Positions 52,358 to 60,589 of a stretch of 64,000 bases of DNA are shown here, piece after piece. A program made the translations under genes and the position numbers. The stretch covers positions 1,550,001 through 1,614,000 of the forward strand of contig NZ_JAQNDL010000003.1 in the NCBI RefSeq assembly GCF_028368995.1, given 5' to 3'. This DNA is from Nannocystis bainbridge. GTDB taxonomy: Bacteria; Myxococcota_A; Polyangia; Nannocystales; Nannocystaceae. Numbering within the stretch: position 1 is the first letter of the stretch; the number at the start of each line of letters is the position of its first letter. Under the pieces are notes generated by a model that worked only from the letters and a program-made list of their open reading frames with translations, ran no database searches and had not been told where the DNA came from.

Positions 52358-53379
52358 CGGCTCGCGCCTCCTCGCGCGGGAGTGACTTCGAAGATGCAGG
52401 CGCCGAGCGCCCCGTCGTCGTCGCTGCCGTACAGCAGCGCGCGACCGCGGCCGCTTCGCAGGTGGTGCAGCGCCAGCGCGAGGGCCAGCGCCGGCGCGGC
52501 GGCCCCGGTGTCGCCGAAGCTCTCGCACGCCCGCAGGTGCACCAGCGGCTCGGGCATCAGCGGCGCCTGACGCAGCGCAGCGTAGCTGAAGGCCCGCGCC
52601 TCGGCGACCTCGCCGGTCTGACTGCTGGCGACGCAGCGCGGCCGCTCGTCGCCGACGCCGGGCGCGCGCGCGAGGCGAGTGAACACGTCGGCGAGCCCGT
52701 CGGCCAGCGCCCGCACGCGCCCGCCGTCATCGTTCATATGTCCCAAAGTACATGCGATGATTCGCCCCAGCGGCGCACCCTCGACCTTCGCGCCGCCGGG
52801 ACCCCGCGCGAGCAGCAGCGCCACCGCGGCCTCGCCGGGGACAATGCCGTCGCGATGCGAGGCCAGCACGCGGTCGCGCAGCCCGAGCTGCTCCAGCGTC
52901 GCAGCGTCACACAGGCTGTCGGCCGCGAGCACCAGCGCGAGCGGCTCGGCGTCGGCCGCAGTAAGTCGCTCGAGCAGCTGGAACAGCCCGGCGCGACCGC
53001 CCCGCATCACCTCGCGCAGCTCGAGCGGCGTGGGCACCTCGGCCTGCAGCGCCGCCACGATCTCCGCCTCGTCGACGGGCGCCCCGCTCCGCTGCGGCGC
53101 CGCCAAATACAGCGGCAGCGGCGTCACCGGCAACCCGGCCAGACAGTCGCGCACGGCCCAGCCGGCCAGGGCCGCGATCCGCCCGCTGCGCCCGCATGTT
53201 GCTTCGAGCCGCGACGACCGCGAGGCCCGGATCGGCTCACCGCTGCGATCCTCGAGCTCGGTCTCGGCGAAGCGCACCACGCCCGCGCGCACGGCCGCCA
53301 GGGTCGTCGGCGCCGACAGCCCGAGCGGCGTGCCCATGCCGACGCGCAGGACCGCCAGCCCGCCGTCGCCCGCGTTCAC
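52354..53379 (-). CDS. ketoacyl-synthase-like protein of a type VI secretion locus
   Basis: 341 residues with a thiolase-like fold. GMGTPLGLSAPTTLAAVRAG matches ketoacyl synthase N-termini. ESFGDTGAAAPALALALALHHL resembles the C-terminal His-containing segment but lacks the His. The nucleophile region reads VLAADSLCDAA instead of DTACSSS, so condensing activity is unlikely. Similar genes often accompany DUF2169/DUF4150 loci; the role is unknown. GTG 53379 overlaps the DUF2169 stop (GTGA). A dispersed repeat lies inside (52737-52757). Confidence 0.75.
   Translation of the reverse strand: MNAGDGGLAVLRVGMGTPLGLSAPTTLAAVRAGVVRFAETELEDRSGEPIRASRSSRLEATCGRSGRIAALAGWAVRDCLAGLPVTPLPLYLAAPQRSGAPVDEAEIVAALQAEVPTPLELREVMRGGRAGLFQLLERLTAADAEPLALVLAADSLCDAATLEQLGLRDRVLASHRDGIVPGEAAVALLLARGPGGAKVEGAPLGRIIACTLGHMNDDGGRVRALADGLADVFTRLARAPGVGDERPRCVASSQTGEVAEARAFSYAALRQAPLMPEPLVHLRACESFGDTGAAAPALALALALHHLRSGRGRALLYGSDDDGALGACIFEVTPARGGASR
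52737..52757. repeat. dispersed 14-bp-unit repeat, locus 10 (inside KAS-like gene)
   Basis: One unit (52737-52750, TATGTCCCAAAGTA) and the next CATG at 52751 in register. It encodes ACTLGHM in the KAS-like protein and leaves the frame open. Confidence 0.65.
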
Positions 53380-54359
53380 GTCGCCTCCCACGGCTCGAGC
53401 GCGCGCACCGTCACGCCCTCGAGCTCGAGCCAGTCGTCCTCGACCGCGAACGCGGTCCGCCAGATCATCGTGAAGCGGCGATCCTCGGCTTGCAGCGCCA
53501 GCGCGTCGAGCACCATGGCTTGCCGCCGTCGACCGCGTCGCCGCTGCAGCGTCGCGCGCAGGTGCAGGCGCGGCAGGCGAAACGCCAGCGGTCCGTCCGG
53601 GCTCACGCCCTCGAGCTGCACCACCTCGTCGCCGACGAGCCCCTCGCTCGCCACCAGCGCAGGCGCCGCGGCGTTGAAGAAGCGCGGGTCGAGATCTCCC
53701 GGCCAAAGCGGCGCGCGCGACTCCACCCATTGCGAATCGTAGGTGCCGGCGAAGCCCAATCGGGGCTGCCACGGACGGGCGATCGGCCCGAACCCGACCG
53801 GCGGCGGGCGATCCTCCCAGCGCTCGCACGGCGAATCCACCGCCTCGATCGCCGGCAGCGGCTGGCCCTCGGCCGCCTGCGCCGAACCATAGCCGCGACC
53901 CACCGGGTTGCGCGGATCGTCGGGGCCGCCGGCGCTGAACTCGTAACGCAGCGGCAATTGCGTGAAGGGCCGCGGCGGCGACGGGCGCAGCCCGGCCAGT
54001 CCGCGCGTCCACGTGCGCTCGCCGGTGATCGTCGCGGTGACGCGGCACGGCCCGATCCGAACGTCGACCCGTGAACGCTCGGCAGGTCGCCCACCCGGGG
54101 TCCAGGCGAAACCCTCGAGATAAATATCCGTCCCCGGGCGGTAATACGTGGTCTGCCCGGCGATTCGCAGGCTCGAGGCTCCGGGCTCCCCCCAATAGAC
54201 GTCCTCGAGCGGCGGCGCGACCTGCTCGTGAGCGACACGCGGCGGCTCCTCCATGACGAAGGTCCCCGCGACGCACACGACCAGCACGTCGCGCCCCTCG
54301 CCATTCACCGACGGGCTGGCCTGGGCCGCGAAGGGCGTCCAGTTGTGGACGATCGTCAT
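53376..54359 (-). CDS. DUF2169 family type VI secretion accessory protein
   Basis: 327 residues. The family features are PPPVGFGPIARPWQPRLGFA, then GTYDSQWVESRAPLWPGDLD, RFFNAAAPALV and a C-terminal beta-rich part. DUF2169 proteins are thought to help load PAAR/DUF4150 effectors onto VgrG. The order DUF2169, KAS-like, DUF4150 effector, SUKH and pseudokinase, with overlapping stops and starts, makes one operon divergent from vgrG. Confidence 0.87.
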   Translation of the reverse strand: MTIVHNWTPFAAQASPSVNGEGRDVLVVCVAGTFVMEEPPRVAHEQVAPPLEDVYWGEPGASSLRIAGQTTYYRPGTDIYLEGFAWTPGGRPAERSRVDVRIGPCRVTATITGERTWTRGLAGLRPSPPRPFTQLPLRYEFSAGGPDDPRNPVGRGYGSAQAAEGQPLPAIEAVDSPCERWEDRPPPVGFGPIARPWQPRLGFAGTYDSQWVESRAPLWPGDLDPRFFNAAAPALVASEGLVGDEVVQLEGVSPDGPLAFRLPRLHLRATLQRRRGRRRQAMVLDALALQAEDRRFTMIWRTAFAVEDDWLELEGVTVRALEPWEAT

Positions 54360-54667
54360 CGTCCTGCCCGTCGTCCCGTCCGCGCTCGAATGTGCACACG
54401 CATGCGGTCACTCGTGGTCTGCCGCGTGTTCCTGGCACATCGAGCGCCGCTCCGCACGGCCCGGCCGCGATGATGCATGCAATTCGCCCTGGAGCGACCG
54501 CGGCGGCTCGCGCTCGCGAGGAGAGCAACCCGCGCAGGCCGCCGTCGTCCGACCTCATTGTGCATTCGCCAGCCCCCACGCGCGACCCTGCCCGCGGGCC
54601 GGCGAACTCGAGCGAGGGTCCGCACGATCGGCTTGCCGCACCAGCGATCCATGTCACGTTGTCGGCC
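54360..54667. other. divergent intergenic region upstream of vgrG
   Basis: 308 bp between the DUF2169 gene (minus) and vgrG (plus) with no supported gene. It must contain both promoters; I could not pick a convincing -35/-10 pair. The GTG start of vgrG is tentative, so the true gene may begin somewhat further left. Confidence 0.5.
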
Positions 54668-56842
54668 GTGTCCTCCGATGGCCTGCCGGCGATCCTCGGC
54701 AACCGTGCGCTCTTCACGTTCGCGGTCGAGGGTTGCGCGGAGGAGCTGCGCGTCGTCCGCTTCACCGGCCGCGAGGCGCTCTCGTCGCTGTTCGAGTTCC
54801 GCATCGAGCTCGCCGCGGCGACGATGCCGCTCGACGAGCTGGTCGGCAAGCCCGCAGTTTTGACGATCGAGGGCCTGCACGCCACGCGCCACGTCCACGG
54901 CCACGTGTGCGAGGCCGGCTACATCGGCGAGAGCTCGAGCTACACGCTCTACGAGCTGACGCTGGTGCCGGCGATCTGGCGCCTGCAGCAGCGCAGCGAC
55001 TGCCGGATCTTCCAGAAGCAGACCACCCCGCAGATCTTGACCCGCGTGCTCGAGGCCGCGGGCCTGCCCCGCTCCGAGTTTCGCCTCGACCTGCAGGCCG
55101 CCTACGCGCCGCACGACTACTGCGTGCAATACCGCGAGAGTGACCTCGAGTTCGTCAGCCGACTGATGGAGGACGCGGGCATCTTCTATTATTACGAGCA
55201 CGCCGAGGATCGCCACGTGCTGGTGATGACGGACCGCGCCGGCAGCTGCGACCCGATCGAGGGCGACCCGACGCTGCGCTTCAACTTCGAGCACGACCGC
55301 GAGCACATCGACACGTTCCGCCTGAGCGAGGGCCTGCGGCCGCAGCGGGTCTCGCTGCGCGACCGCAACCTCCACCAGCCCGATCGATCGATGGAGGCGA
55401 GCGAGGGCGACGGCCGCGAGCGCGAGGTCTTCGACTACCCCGGCGGCTTTCAAGAGCCGGGCGCCGGCGCGCCGCACCACGGTGGGCTCAAGGCGCGCGT
55501 GCGGCTCGAGGCGCTGCAGGCCGACCGCCGGCGCGGCCTCGGCACCAGCGACAGCCCGCGCCTCGTGCCCGGCTTCTCGTTCACCTTCTCGGCCCCGGCG
55601 CGCGGCCACCTCGAGGGCGACTATCGCCTCGTCCGCGTGCGCCACCGCGGCGAGCAGCCGCAGGCGCTCGACGAGGGCGCCGCGGGCGAGTTCAGCTACT
55701 CGAACGAGTTCGAGTGCACCGACAAGCGGCTGCCGTACCGCCCCCCGCGGCAGACCGCGCGCCCGCAGATCCGCGGGGCCCAGACGGCGACGGTGGTCGG
55801 ACCGCCCGGCGAAGAGGTGCACGTCGACGAGCACGGCCGCGTGAAGGTCCAGTTCCACTGGGACCGCAAGGGCCAGCGCGACGACGACAGCTCGTGCTGG
55901 GTCCGCGTCGGCCAGGCGTGGGCCGGCAACGGCTTCGGCGCGCTGTTCATCCCGCGGGTCGGCCACGAGGTGCTCGTCGAATTCCTCGAGGGCGACCCCG
56001 ACCGCCCGATCGTCACCGGCAGCGTGTACACCGGCCTCAACACCCCGCCGTACCCGCTGCCGGCCGACAAGACGCGCAGCACGCTCAAGTCCGAGTCGAC
56101 GCCAGGCGGCGGCGGTTACAACGAGCTGCGCTTCGAGGACGCGAAGGGCCGCGAGGAGATCTTCCTCCACGGGCAGCGCGACTGGAGCGTGATCATCGAG
56201 CACGACGCGTCGCACCAGATCGGCCACGACGAGGCGCGCACGATCGCCAACGATCGCAGCAAATCGGTGGGCCACGATCAGAGCGAGTCGATCGGCCACG
56301 ACAAGACGATCGCGGTCGGCAACGACCACGCCGAGACGATCGCCCGCGACATGACGCTCGCGGTCGGCAGCAACCTGACCGCGGCCGTCGGCGCCAACAA
56401 GGCCGAGTCGGTCGCCCTGGCCAGCGCGCTGACGATCGGCGCCGTGTATCAGGTCAGCGTCGGCGGGGCGATGAACGAGACCGTCGGCCTCGGCAAGGCG
56501 GAGCAGGTCGGCCTGGCCCGGAGCGTGACTGTCGGCGCCGACAGCTCGGAGACCATCGGCGGCGGCAAGTCGGTGACCGCGGCCGACAACATCACCGCGA
56601 CCGCCGGCAACAACCTCGTGTTCGCCGGCGGCCGGCACGTCAACGTCACCGCCGGGAACAACCTCAACGTCGCCGTCGGCAAGCAGGCCAGCGTGATCGT
56701 CGCCGACAAGCTGACGTTCCAGTGCGGCGGCGCGACGATCGTCGTCAAGAAGAACGGCGAGCTCTCGATCCAGGCCGACAACCTCGACGTTCAGGCGCGC
56801 GGGCGGATCACCGTGCGCGGCGCCATGATCAAGCTCAACTGA
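54668..56842 (+). CDS. vgrG: type VI secretion spike protein VgrG
   Basis: About 724 residues. The gp27-like part includes VVRFTGREALSSLFEFRIEL and YRESDLEFVSRLMEDAGIFYYYEH. The gp5 OB-fold is marked by HVDEHGRVKVQFHWDRKG and CWVRVGQAWAGNGFGALFIPR, ending in VGHEVLVEFLEGDPDRPIV. The C-terminal beta-helix of short repeats (VGHDQSESIGHDKTIAVGND) reaches to the end, without an extra effector domain. It forms the trimeric tip of the type VI tail. GTG 54668 is used. The rest of the secretion apparatus is not in the window. Confidence 0.93.
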   Translation: MSSDGLPAILGNRALFTFAVEGCAEELRVVRFTGREALSSLFEFRIELAAATMPLDELVGKPAVLTIEGLHATRHVHGHVCEAGYIGESSSYTLYELTLVPAIWRLQQRSDCRIFQKQTTPQILTRVLEAAGLPRSEFRLDLQAAYAPHDYCVQYRESDLEFVSRLMEDAGIFYYYEHAEDRHVLVMTDRAGSCDPIEGDPTLRFNFEHDREHIDTFRLSEGLRPQRVSLRDRNLHQPDRSMEASEGDGREREVFDYPGGFQEPGAGAPHHGGLKARVRLEALQADRRRGLGTSDSPRLVPGFSFTFSAPARGHLEGDYRLVRVRHRGEQPQALDEGAAGEFSYSNEFECTDKRLPYRPPRQTARPQIRGAQTATVVGPPGEEVHVDEHGRVKVQFHWDRKGQRDDDSSCWVRVGQAWAGNGFGALFIPRVGHEVLVEFLEGDPDRPIVTGSVYTGLNTPPYPLPADKTRSTLKSESTPGGGGYNELRFEDAKGREEIFLHGQRDWSVIIEHDASHQIGHDEARTIANDRSKSVGHDQSESIGHDKTIAVGNDHAETIARDMTLAVGSNLTAAVGANKAESVALASALTIGAVYQVSVGGAMNETVGLGKAEQVGLARSVTVGADSSETIGGGKSVTAADNITATAGNNLVFAGGRHVNVTAGNNLNVAVGKQASVIVADKLTFQCGGATIVVKKNGELSIQADNLDVQARGRITVRGAMIKLN

Positions 56843-56859
56843 GCAGCGCAGGAGATTCG

Positions 56860-58101
56860 ATGGCCGCGCGCGAGGTCGATCCGCTGTGGGACATCGTCGA
56901 GGAGCACTTCGACGAGGGCGAATTCCTGTGGCACGTCTGGCAGCAGAGCCTGATCGCCCCCGACTACAATCTCGACGAGGTCGCCGAGGGCCCCGAGGAG
57001 CGGTTGCTCGCGCACGTCGAGGGCCTGATCGTCAACGGGCCCCTGGTCGCCAGCCGACTGCTGCTGCCTGCGCTCGTCAGCGCCGCTCCGGCCCGCGTCA
57101 GCGTCGCCGCGCTGGCGCTGCTGCACGGTCCGCGCGGCGAGGCGGCGCTCGCCAACATCGTCGACGTCGTGCGCCGAAGGCCGCAGCAGCGCGGGCCTCT
57201 GGTGCGCGCCATGGCCTGCGTCGATGCGCCGTGGCTGCGGGCGCGCCTCCGCGAATTGCTGGCCGACGACGACCTCGGCGTTGTCGCCACCGCGGCTGCG
57301 GTGTTGACATTGCATCACGAGCCGCTCGGCGACGCCCTGGGGCTGCTGCTCGCCGACGACCAGAGCGCGACGCGAGCGCTGGCGCTGCGGGCCCTCGCCG
57401 ACGAGCCCGATCCGGGGAGATACGCGCGCGCCGTGCAGGCTGGCTTGCAGGAGCTCGACCCGATCGTGCTCGACGCGGCGATCGACGCCGGCGTGCGCCT
57501 CGGCCTCGCCCCCGCGTGGGCCCGCGCGCGCGAGCGCATGGCCGAGCCCGACGGCGGCGCCTCGATGTTGCTGTTGGCCTTGCGCGGCGAAGCGAGCGAC
57601 CTCGACGCGCTCGTCGCAGCCCTGCGCGACCGCAAGCGACGGCTGCCCGCCTTGTGGGCGCTCGGTTTTCGCGGCACGCCCGAGGTCGTCGACGCCGCGC
57701 TCGCATGGCTCGACGATCTCTCCGCGGGTCCGCTGGCCGGCGAGGTCTTCACCGCCGCGACCGGCATCGACCTCGCCGCCGCCGGCATGTCGCTGCCGCG
57801 CGACGACGATCACGAATCCTTCGACCATCGCCCCGAGGACGACCTGCCGCGGCCGGACCCGATGCTCGTCCTGCAGTGGTGGGCCCGGCACCGCCCGCAA
57901 TTCATCGACGGCCAGCGCTACCTCGCCGGTGCCCCGCGCTCGCACGCATCGCTGCTCCGCGAGCTGCGGTTCGGCGCCATGCGCCGGCGCCCCGGGCACC
58001 TCCTCGACCTCGCGCTCGACCTGCCGCCGCAGCGCCGCCCGCGGCTACCGCTCGGCGCGCCCACGGCCCAGCAGCTGCGCGCGCTTGCCTCGCTGAAGTG
58101 A
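56860..58101 (+). CDS. HEAT-repeat protein, TIGR02270 family
   Basis: 413 residues. WDIVEEHFDEGEFLWHVWQQSL starts the family; Ala/Leu-rich HEAT-like helices fill the middle. The ending has MLVLQWWARHRPQFIDGQRY, then LAGAPRSHASLLRELRFGAMRRR. The TIGR02270 family is found beside type VI secretion genes and has no known biochemical role. AGGAG precedes ATG 56860, 17 bp after vgrG, so the two form an operon. Confidence 0.88.
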   Translation: MAAREVDPLWDIVEEHFDEGEFLWHVWQQSLIAPDYNLDEVAEGPEERLLAHVEGLIVNGPLVASRLLLPALVSAAPARVSVAALALLHGPRGEAALANIVDVVRRRPQQRGPLVRAMACVDAPWLRARLRELLADDDLGVVATAAAVLTLHHEPLGDALGLLLADDQSATRALALRALADEPDPGRYARAVQAGLQELDPIVLDAAIDAGVRLGLAPAWARARERMAEPDGGASMLLLALRGEASDLDALVAALRDRKRRLPALWALGFRGTPEVVDAALAWLDDLSAGPLAGEVFTAATGIDLAAAGMSLPRDDDHESFDHRPEDDLPRPDPMLVLQWWARHRPQFIDGQRYLAGAPRSHASLLRELRFGAMRRRPGHLLDLALDLPPQRRPRLPLGAPTAQQLRALASLK

Positions 58102-58110
58102 CGCGCGGGG

Positions 58111-59229
58111 CTACGACCCCGGCGTCGCCTGCTTGCGCGCCGCGCCGCTGCGAATGCAGTGCTTGAGGGCGTCGCGCAGCCTGGCGTGCACCGAGACGTG
58201 CGAAAGATCGATCCCCAGCGCCACGATCGTCTGCGCGATCGTCGGGTGGATACCGGTGAGGATCCCTTCCGCGCCCAGCAGCCGGATCGCCTGGATCATC
58301 CGGATCAGGTGGCTCGCCGTCCCCGTGTCGACCACCTCGACCCCGGTCAGATCGAGGATGGCGAATCGGGCCCGCGTCTGCGTCACCGCCTGCAGCAGGC
58401 TGTCCATGATCTCGGCGGTGCGCGCGGTGTCGATGAGGCCGACGATCGGCATCGTCAGCACCCCGTCCCACACCTCGATGATCGGCGTCGCTAGCACGCG
58501 GATCACCTCCTGCTGGCGCTCGACCAGCTCGAGCTTGCTGCGCAGCTCGAGCTCGGCGCGCTTGGCCTCCGACACGTTGACCGTCACGCCCACCACGCGC
58601 ACTTCGCCCGGAGCGCCGTTCACCGGGATGTACCAGGTGTCGAAGAACTCGCCGTACAGCTCGACGCCGCCGGTGAACTCCGGCCGCCCACCGATCGCCG
58701 AGGCCACGACGTCGTTGTTGCCGGCCGAGCCGTACATCTCGAAGATATTCTTGCCGACGAACTGGTCCATCGACATCCCGAGCGCCCGCATCGACTTGCC
58801 GTCCATGTAGAGGAACGTGCCCCGCTCGTCGGTCGCCCACAGCGAAATCTCGAGGTTGTCCTTGATCGCCGTCAGCATCGTCGCCTCGAGCGCCGCCGCG
58901 GCCTCCGCCTCCACGCGGGCCGTGACGTCGTGGCCGTAAACGACCGTGCCGGACCTGTCCGCGAGGCTCTGCGTCCACACCTCGATCGAAAGCGTCGCCT
59001 CGCCCTGGCGGATCTGCATCACCCTCGACGCGGGCCCGGGCTCGTCGGCCAGCGCGCGCCACGAGCCGCCCACGAGCGGCAGTACCTCGGCGACGTCGCG
59101 GCCGATCGCCGCCGCAGCACCTGTCCCGAAGACCAGCTCTGCTCGCCGGTTCCAGCCGACCACCCCGAGCGCGGCGTCGACCTCGATCACGATCAACGGG
59201 GCGTCCTGCAAGATACTCGCGTCGCTCAC
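58111..59229 (-). CDS. PAS-PAS-STAS regulator, RsbR-like stressosome protein
   Basis: 372 residues. Two PAS domains (about 1-115 and 125-240; for example APLIVIEVDAALGVVGWNRRA and LYMDGKSMRALGMSMDQFVG) precede a C-terminal STAS domain (about 258-365). Both Thr residues that are phosphorylated in Bacillus RsbR have counterparts, in VVDTGTASHLI and HPTIAQTIVALGIDLS. It probably senses a ligand or redox state and scaffolds a stressosome. No RsbS or RsbT partner gene is present here. GTG 59229. It converges on the TIGR02270 gene. Confidence 0.9.
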   Translation of the reverse strand: MSDASILQDAPLIVIEVDAALGVVGWNRRAELVFGTGAAAAIGRDVAEVLPLVGGSWRALADEPGPASRVMQIRQGEATLSIEVWTQSLADRSGTVVYGHDVTARVEAEAAAALEATMLTAIKDNLEISLWATDERGTFLYMDGKSMRALGMSMDQFVGKNIFEMYGSAGNNDVVASAIGGRPEFTGGVELYGEFFDTWYIPVNGAPGEVRVVGVTVNVSEAKRAELELRSKLELVERQQEVIRVLATPIIEVWDGVLTMPIVGLIDTARTAEIMDSLLQAVTQTRARFAILDLTGVEVVDTGTASHLIRMIQAIRLLGAEGILTGIHPTIAQTIVALGIDLSHVSVHARLRDALKHCIRSGAARKQATPGS

Positions 59230-59440
59230 GGAACCCTGTGTATCCGAGGTTCCGCCGCCTGTCCTGCCCCTCGTCCGCGCACTGCCGCGCGCCCTGTGCA
59301 TCGGTCTCGTCGCTCGCGCCGGGTGTCCGTGTGATGCATCCCTCGGCCACTCTCCCGCGGCGCGAAGTCGCGTCGGCGCTCCGCGCTTCGTGAGAGATCG
59401 GGCACACCGGCGGCCCCTGCGAACGAGCATGCCGTCCGCG

Positions 59441-60541
59441 TCAGCCCGATGCTTCCAGCAGCTGCCGACCGAGCGCCTCCGGACAGCGCCACAGATCGGC
59501 CACCGGCTCATACGGACACACCGTCGTGCGCGCGCCCGATCGCGGCGCGGCTGGCGGCGCATCGTCCGCCGCGATGTCCGTGAGCCTGGTGGTCTCGCGC
59601 AGCTGCAGGTCCGCGTGCCCGTCGCCGTCGACATCGCGGGCCAGCCACACCGTCTCCGCCGTCGACTCGCTGCCGCCGACATCCTCCGCGCGCATCGCAT
59701 ACCGACGCGTCGCCGAGAACTGCACGTGCATGTCGGCCACCTCGAGGATGAACCCGACCTCCCCGCTCTCGTGGTCCATCGCCTGATCGTGCTGCGGCCG
59801 CTCGACCGGCACGATCACCGTCAGCTCCGAGCGCCCGTCGCCGTCGATGTCGTACGCCTTGAACTTGTGCGGCACGTCGTCGACCCGCAGCGAAGTCTCG
59901 AACAGCCGCCTCCGCCCCAGCACCGCCCCGTCACGCACCCGCGCGACCTCCCACGCGAACACCTCGCGCCCGGCTGCCGACCACATCACGTGCCGATCGG
60001 CGATGACCCCTTCAAGGCACACGCTGAGCTCCCCCGGGGTCGCTTCACACGCGTCCACCTGCGCCTCCAACCCCGCCAGCGCGGCCTCGAGCCGGCCCGC
60101 TCGCCGCTCCTGCGCCCGCCAGGCCCGCGCGCCGTACCAGCGCAGCAGCACCAGCTCCTCGCGCCCGACGGCCCGCCGCTCGACGACCTCGACCACCTCC
60201 GCGTCCTCACCCGCGAGCACCCGCGCGAGCACCTCGAGCTCGGCCGTATTCGTCGTCGTCACCCCATGCTTCGCCGCTTCGACCTTCGTCGTCTCGGGTC
60301 CAACTACCTTCCCCGCTTCAACCTTCGTCCCCGGTCCAACATCCTTCGCGGCTTCAGCCTCCGCCTCCGCGACCTTCCCCATCACCTTGTCCGTCGCCAC
60401 CACCGCGACCTCCTTCGTCGGCGGAGCCACGACCTCGACCACAGGCCCGCCGGCCTCGGCATCACTCCCGCGACCGGTGCAGCCCATCGCACCGCCCAGC
60501 GCGACGATCGACAGGAGCGCGCGCAGCCTCGAGATCGACAT
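59441..60541 (-). CDS. lipoprotein with FG-GAP-like calcium-binding repeats
   Basis: 366 residues. A signal peptide and lipobox (AMGC, Cys21) precede an Ala/Val/Lys/Glu-rich linker to about residue 95. A helical segment follows, then a beta-propeller-like region with two DxDGDGxxD/E loops (YDIDGDGRSEL and RDVDGDGHADLQL). The C-terminal segment contains two Cys (CPYEPVADLWRC). It is probably an outer-membrane-facing lipoprotein. ATG 60541. It follows the DnaJ-zinc-finger gene by 48 bp and may be in its operon. Confidence 0.78.
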   Translation of the reverse strand: MSISRLRALLSIVALGGAMGCTGRGSDAEAGGPVVEVVAPPTKEVAVVATDKVMGKVAEAEAEAAKDVGPGTKVEAGKVVGPETTKVEAAKHGVTTTNTAELEVLARVLAGEDAEVVEVVERRAVGREELVLLRWYGARAWRAQERRAGRLEAALAGLEAQVDACEATPGELSVCLEGVIADRHVMWSAAGREVFAWEVARVRDGAVLGRRRLFETSLRVDDVPHKFKAYDIDGDGRSELTVIVPVERPQHDQAMDHESGEVGFILEVADMHVQFSATRRYAMRAEDVGGSESTAETVWLARDVDGDGHADLQLRETTRLTDIAADDAPPAAPRSGARTTVCPYEPVADLWRCPEALGRQLLEASG

Positions 60542-60589
60542 GCGGCCAGTCAGCCACGTTCGCCCCCGCCGCGTCAACCGTGCCTCGCC

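Noticed and set aside
54356..56638. A 760-codon open frame on the minus strand opposite vgrG
   Set aside because: Valine/alanine/arginine-rich low-complexity translation with no motif; VgrG motifs on the plus strand are unambiguous.
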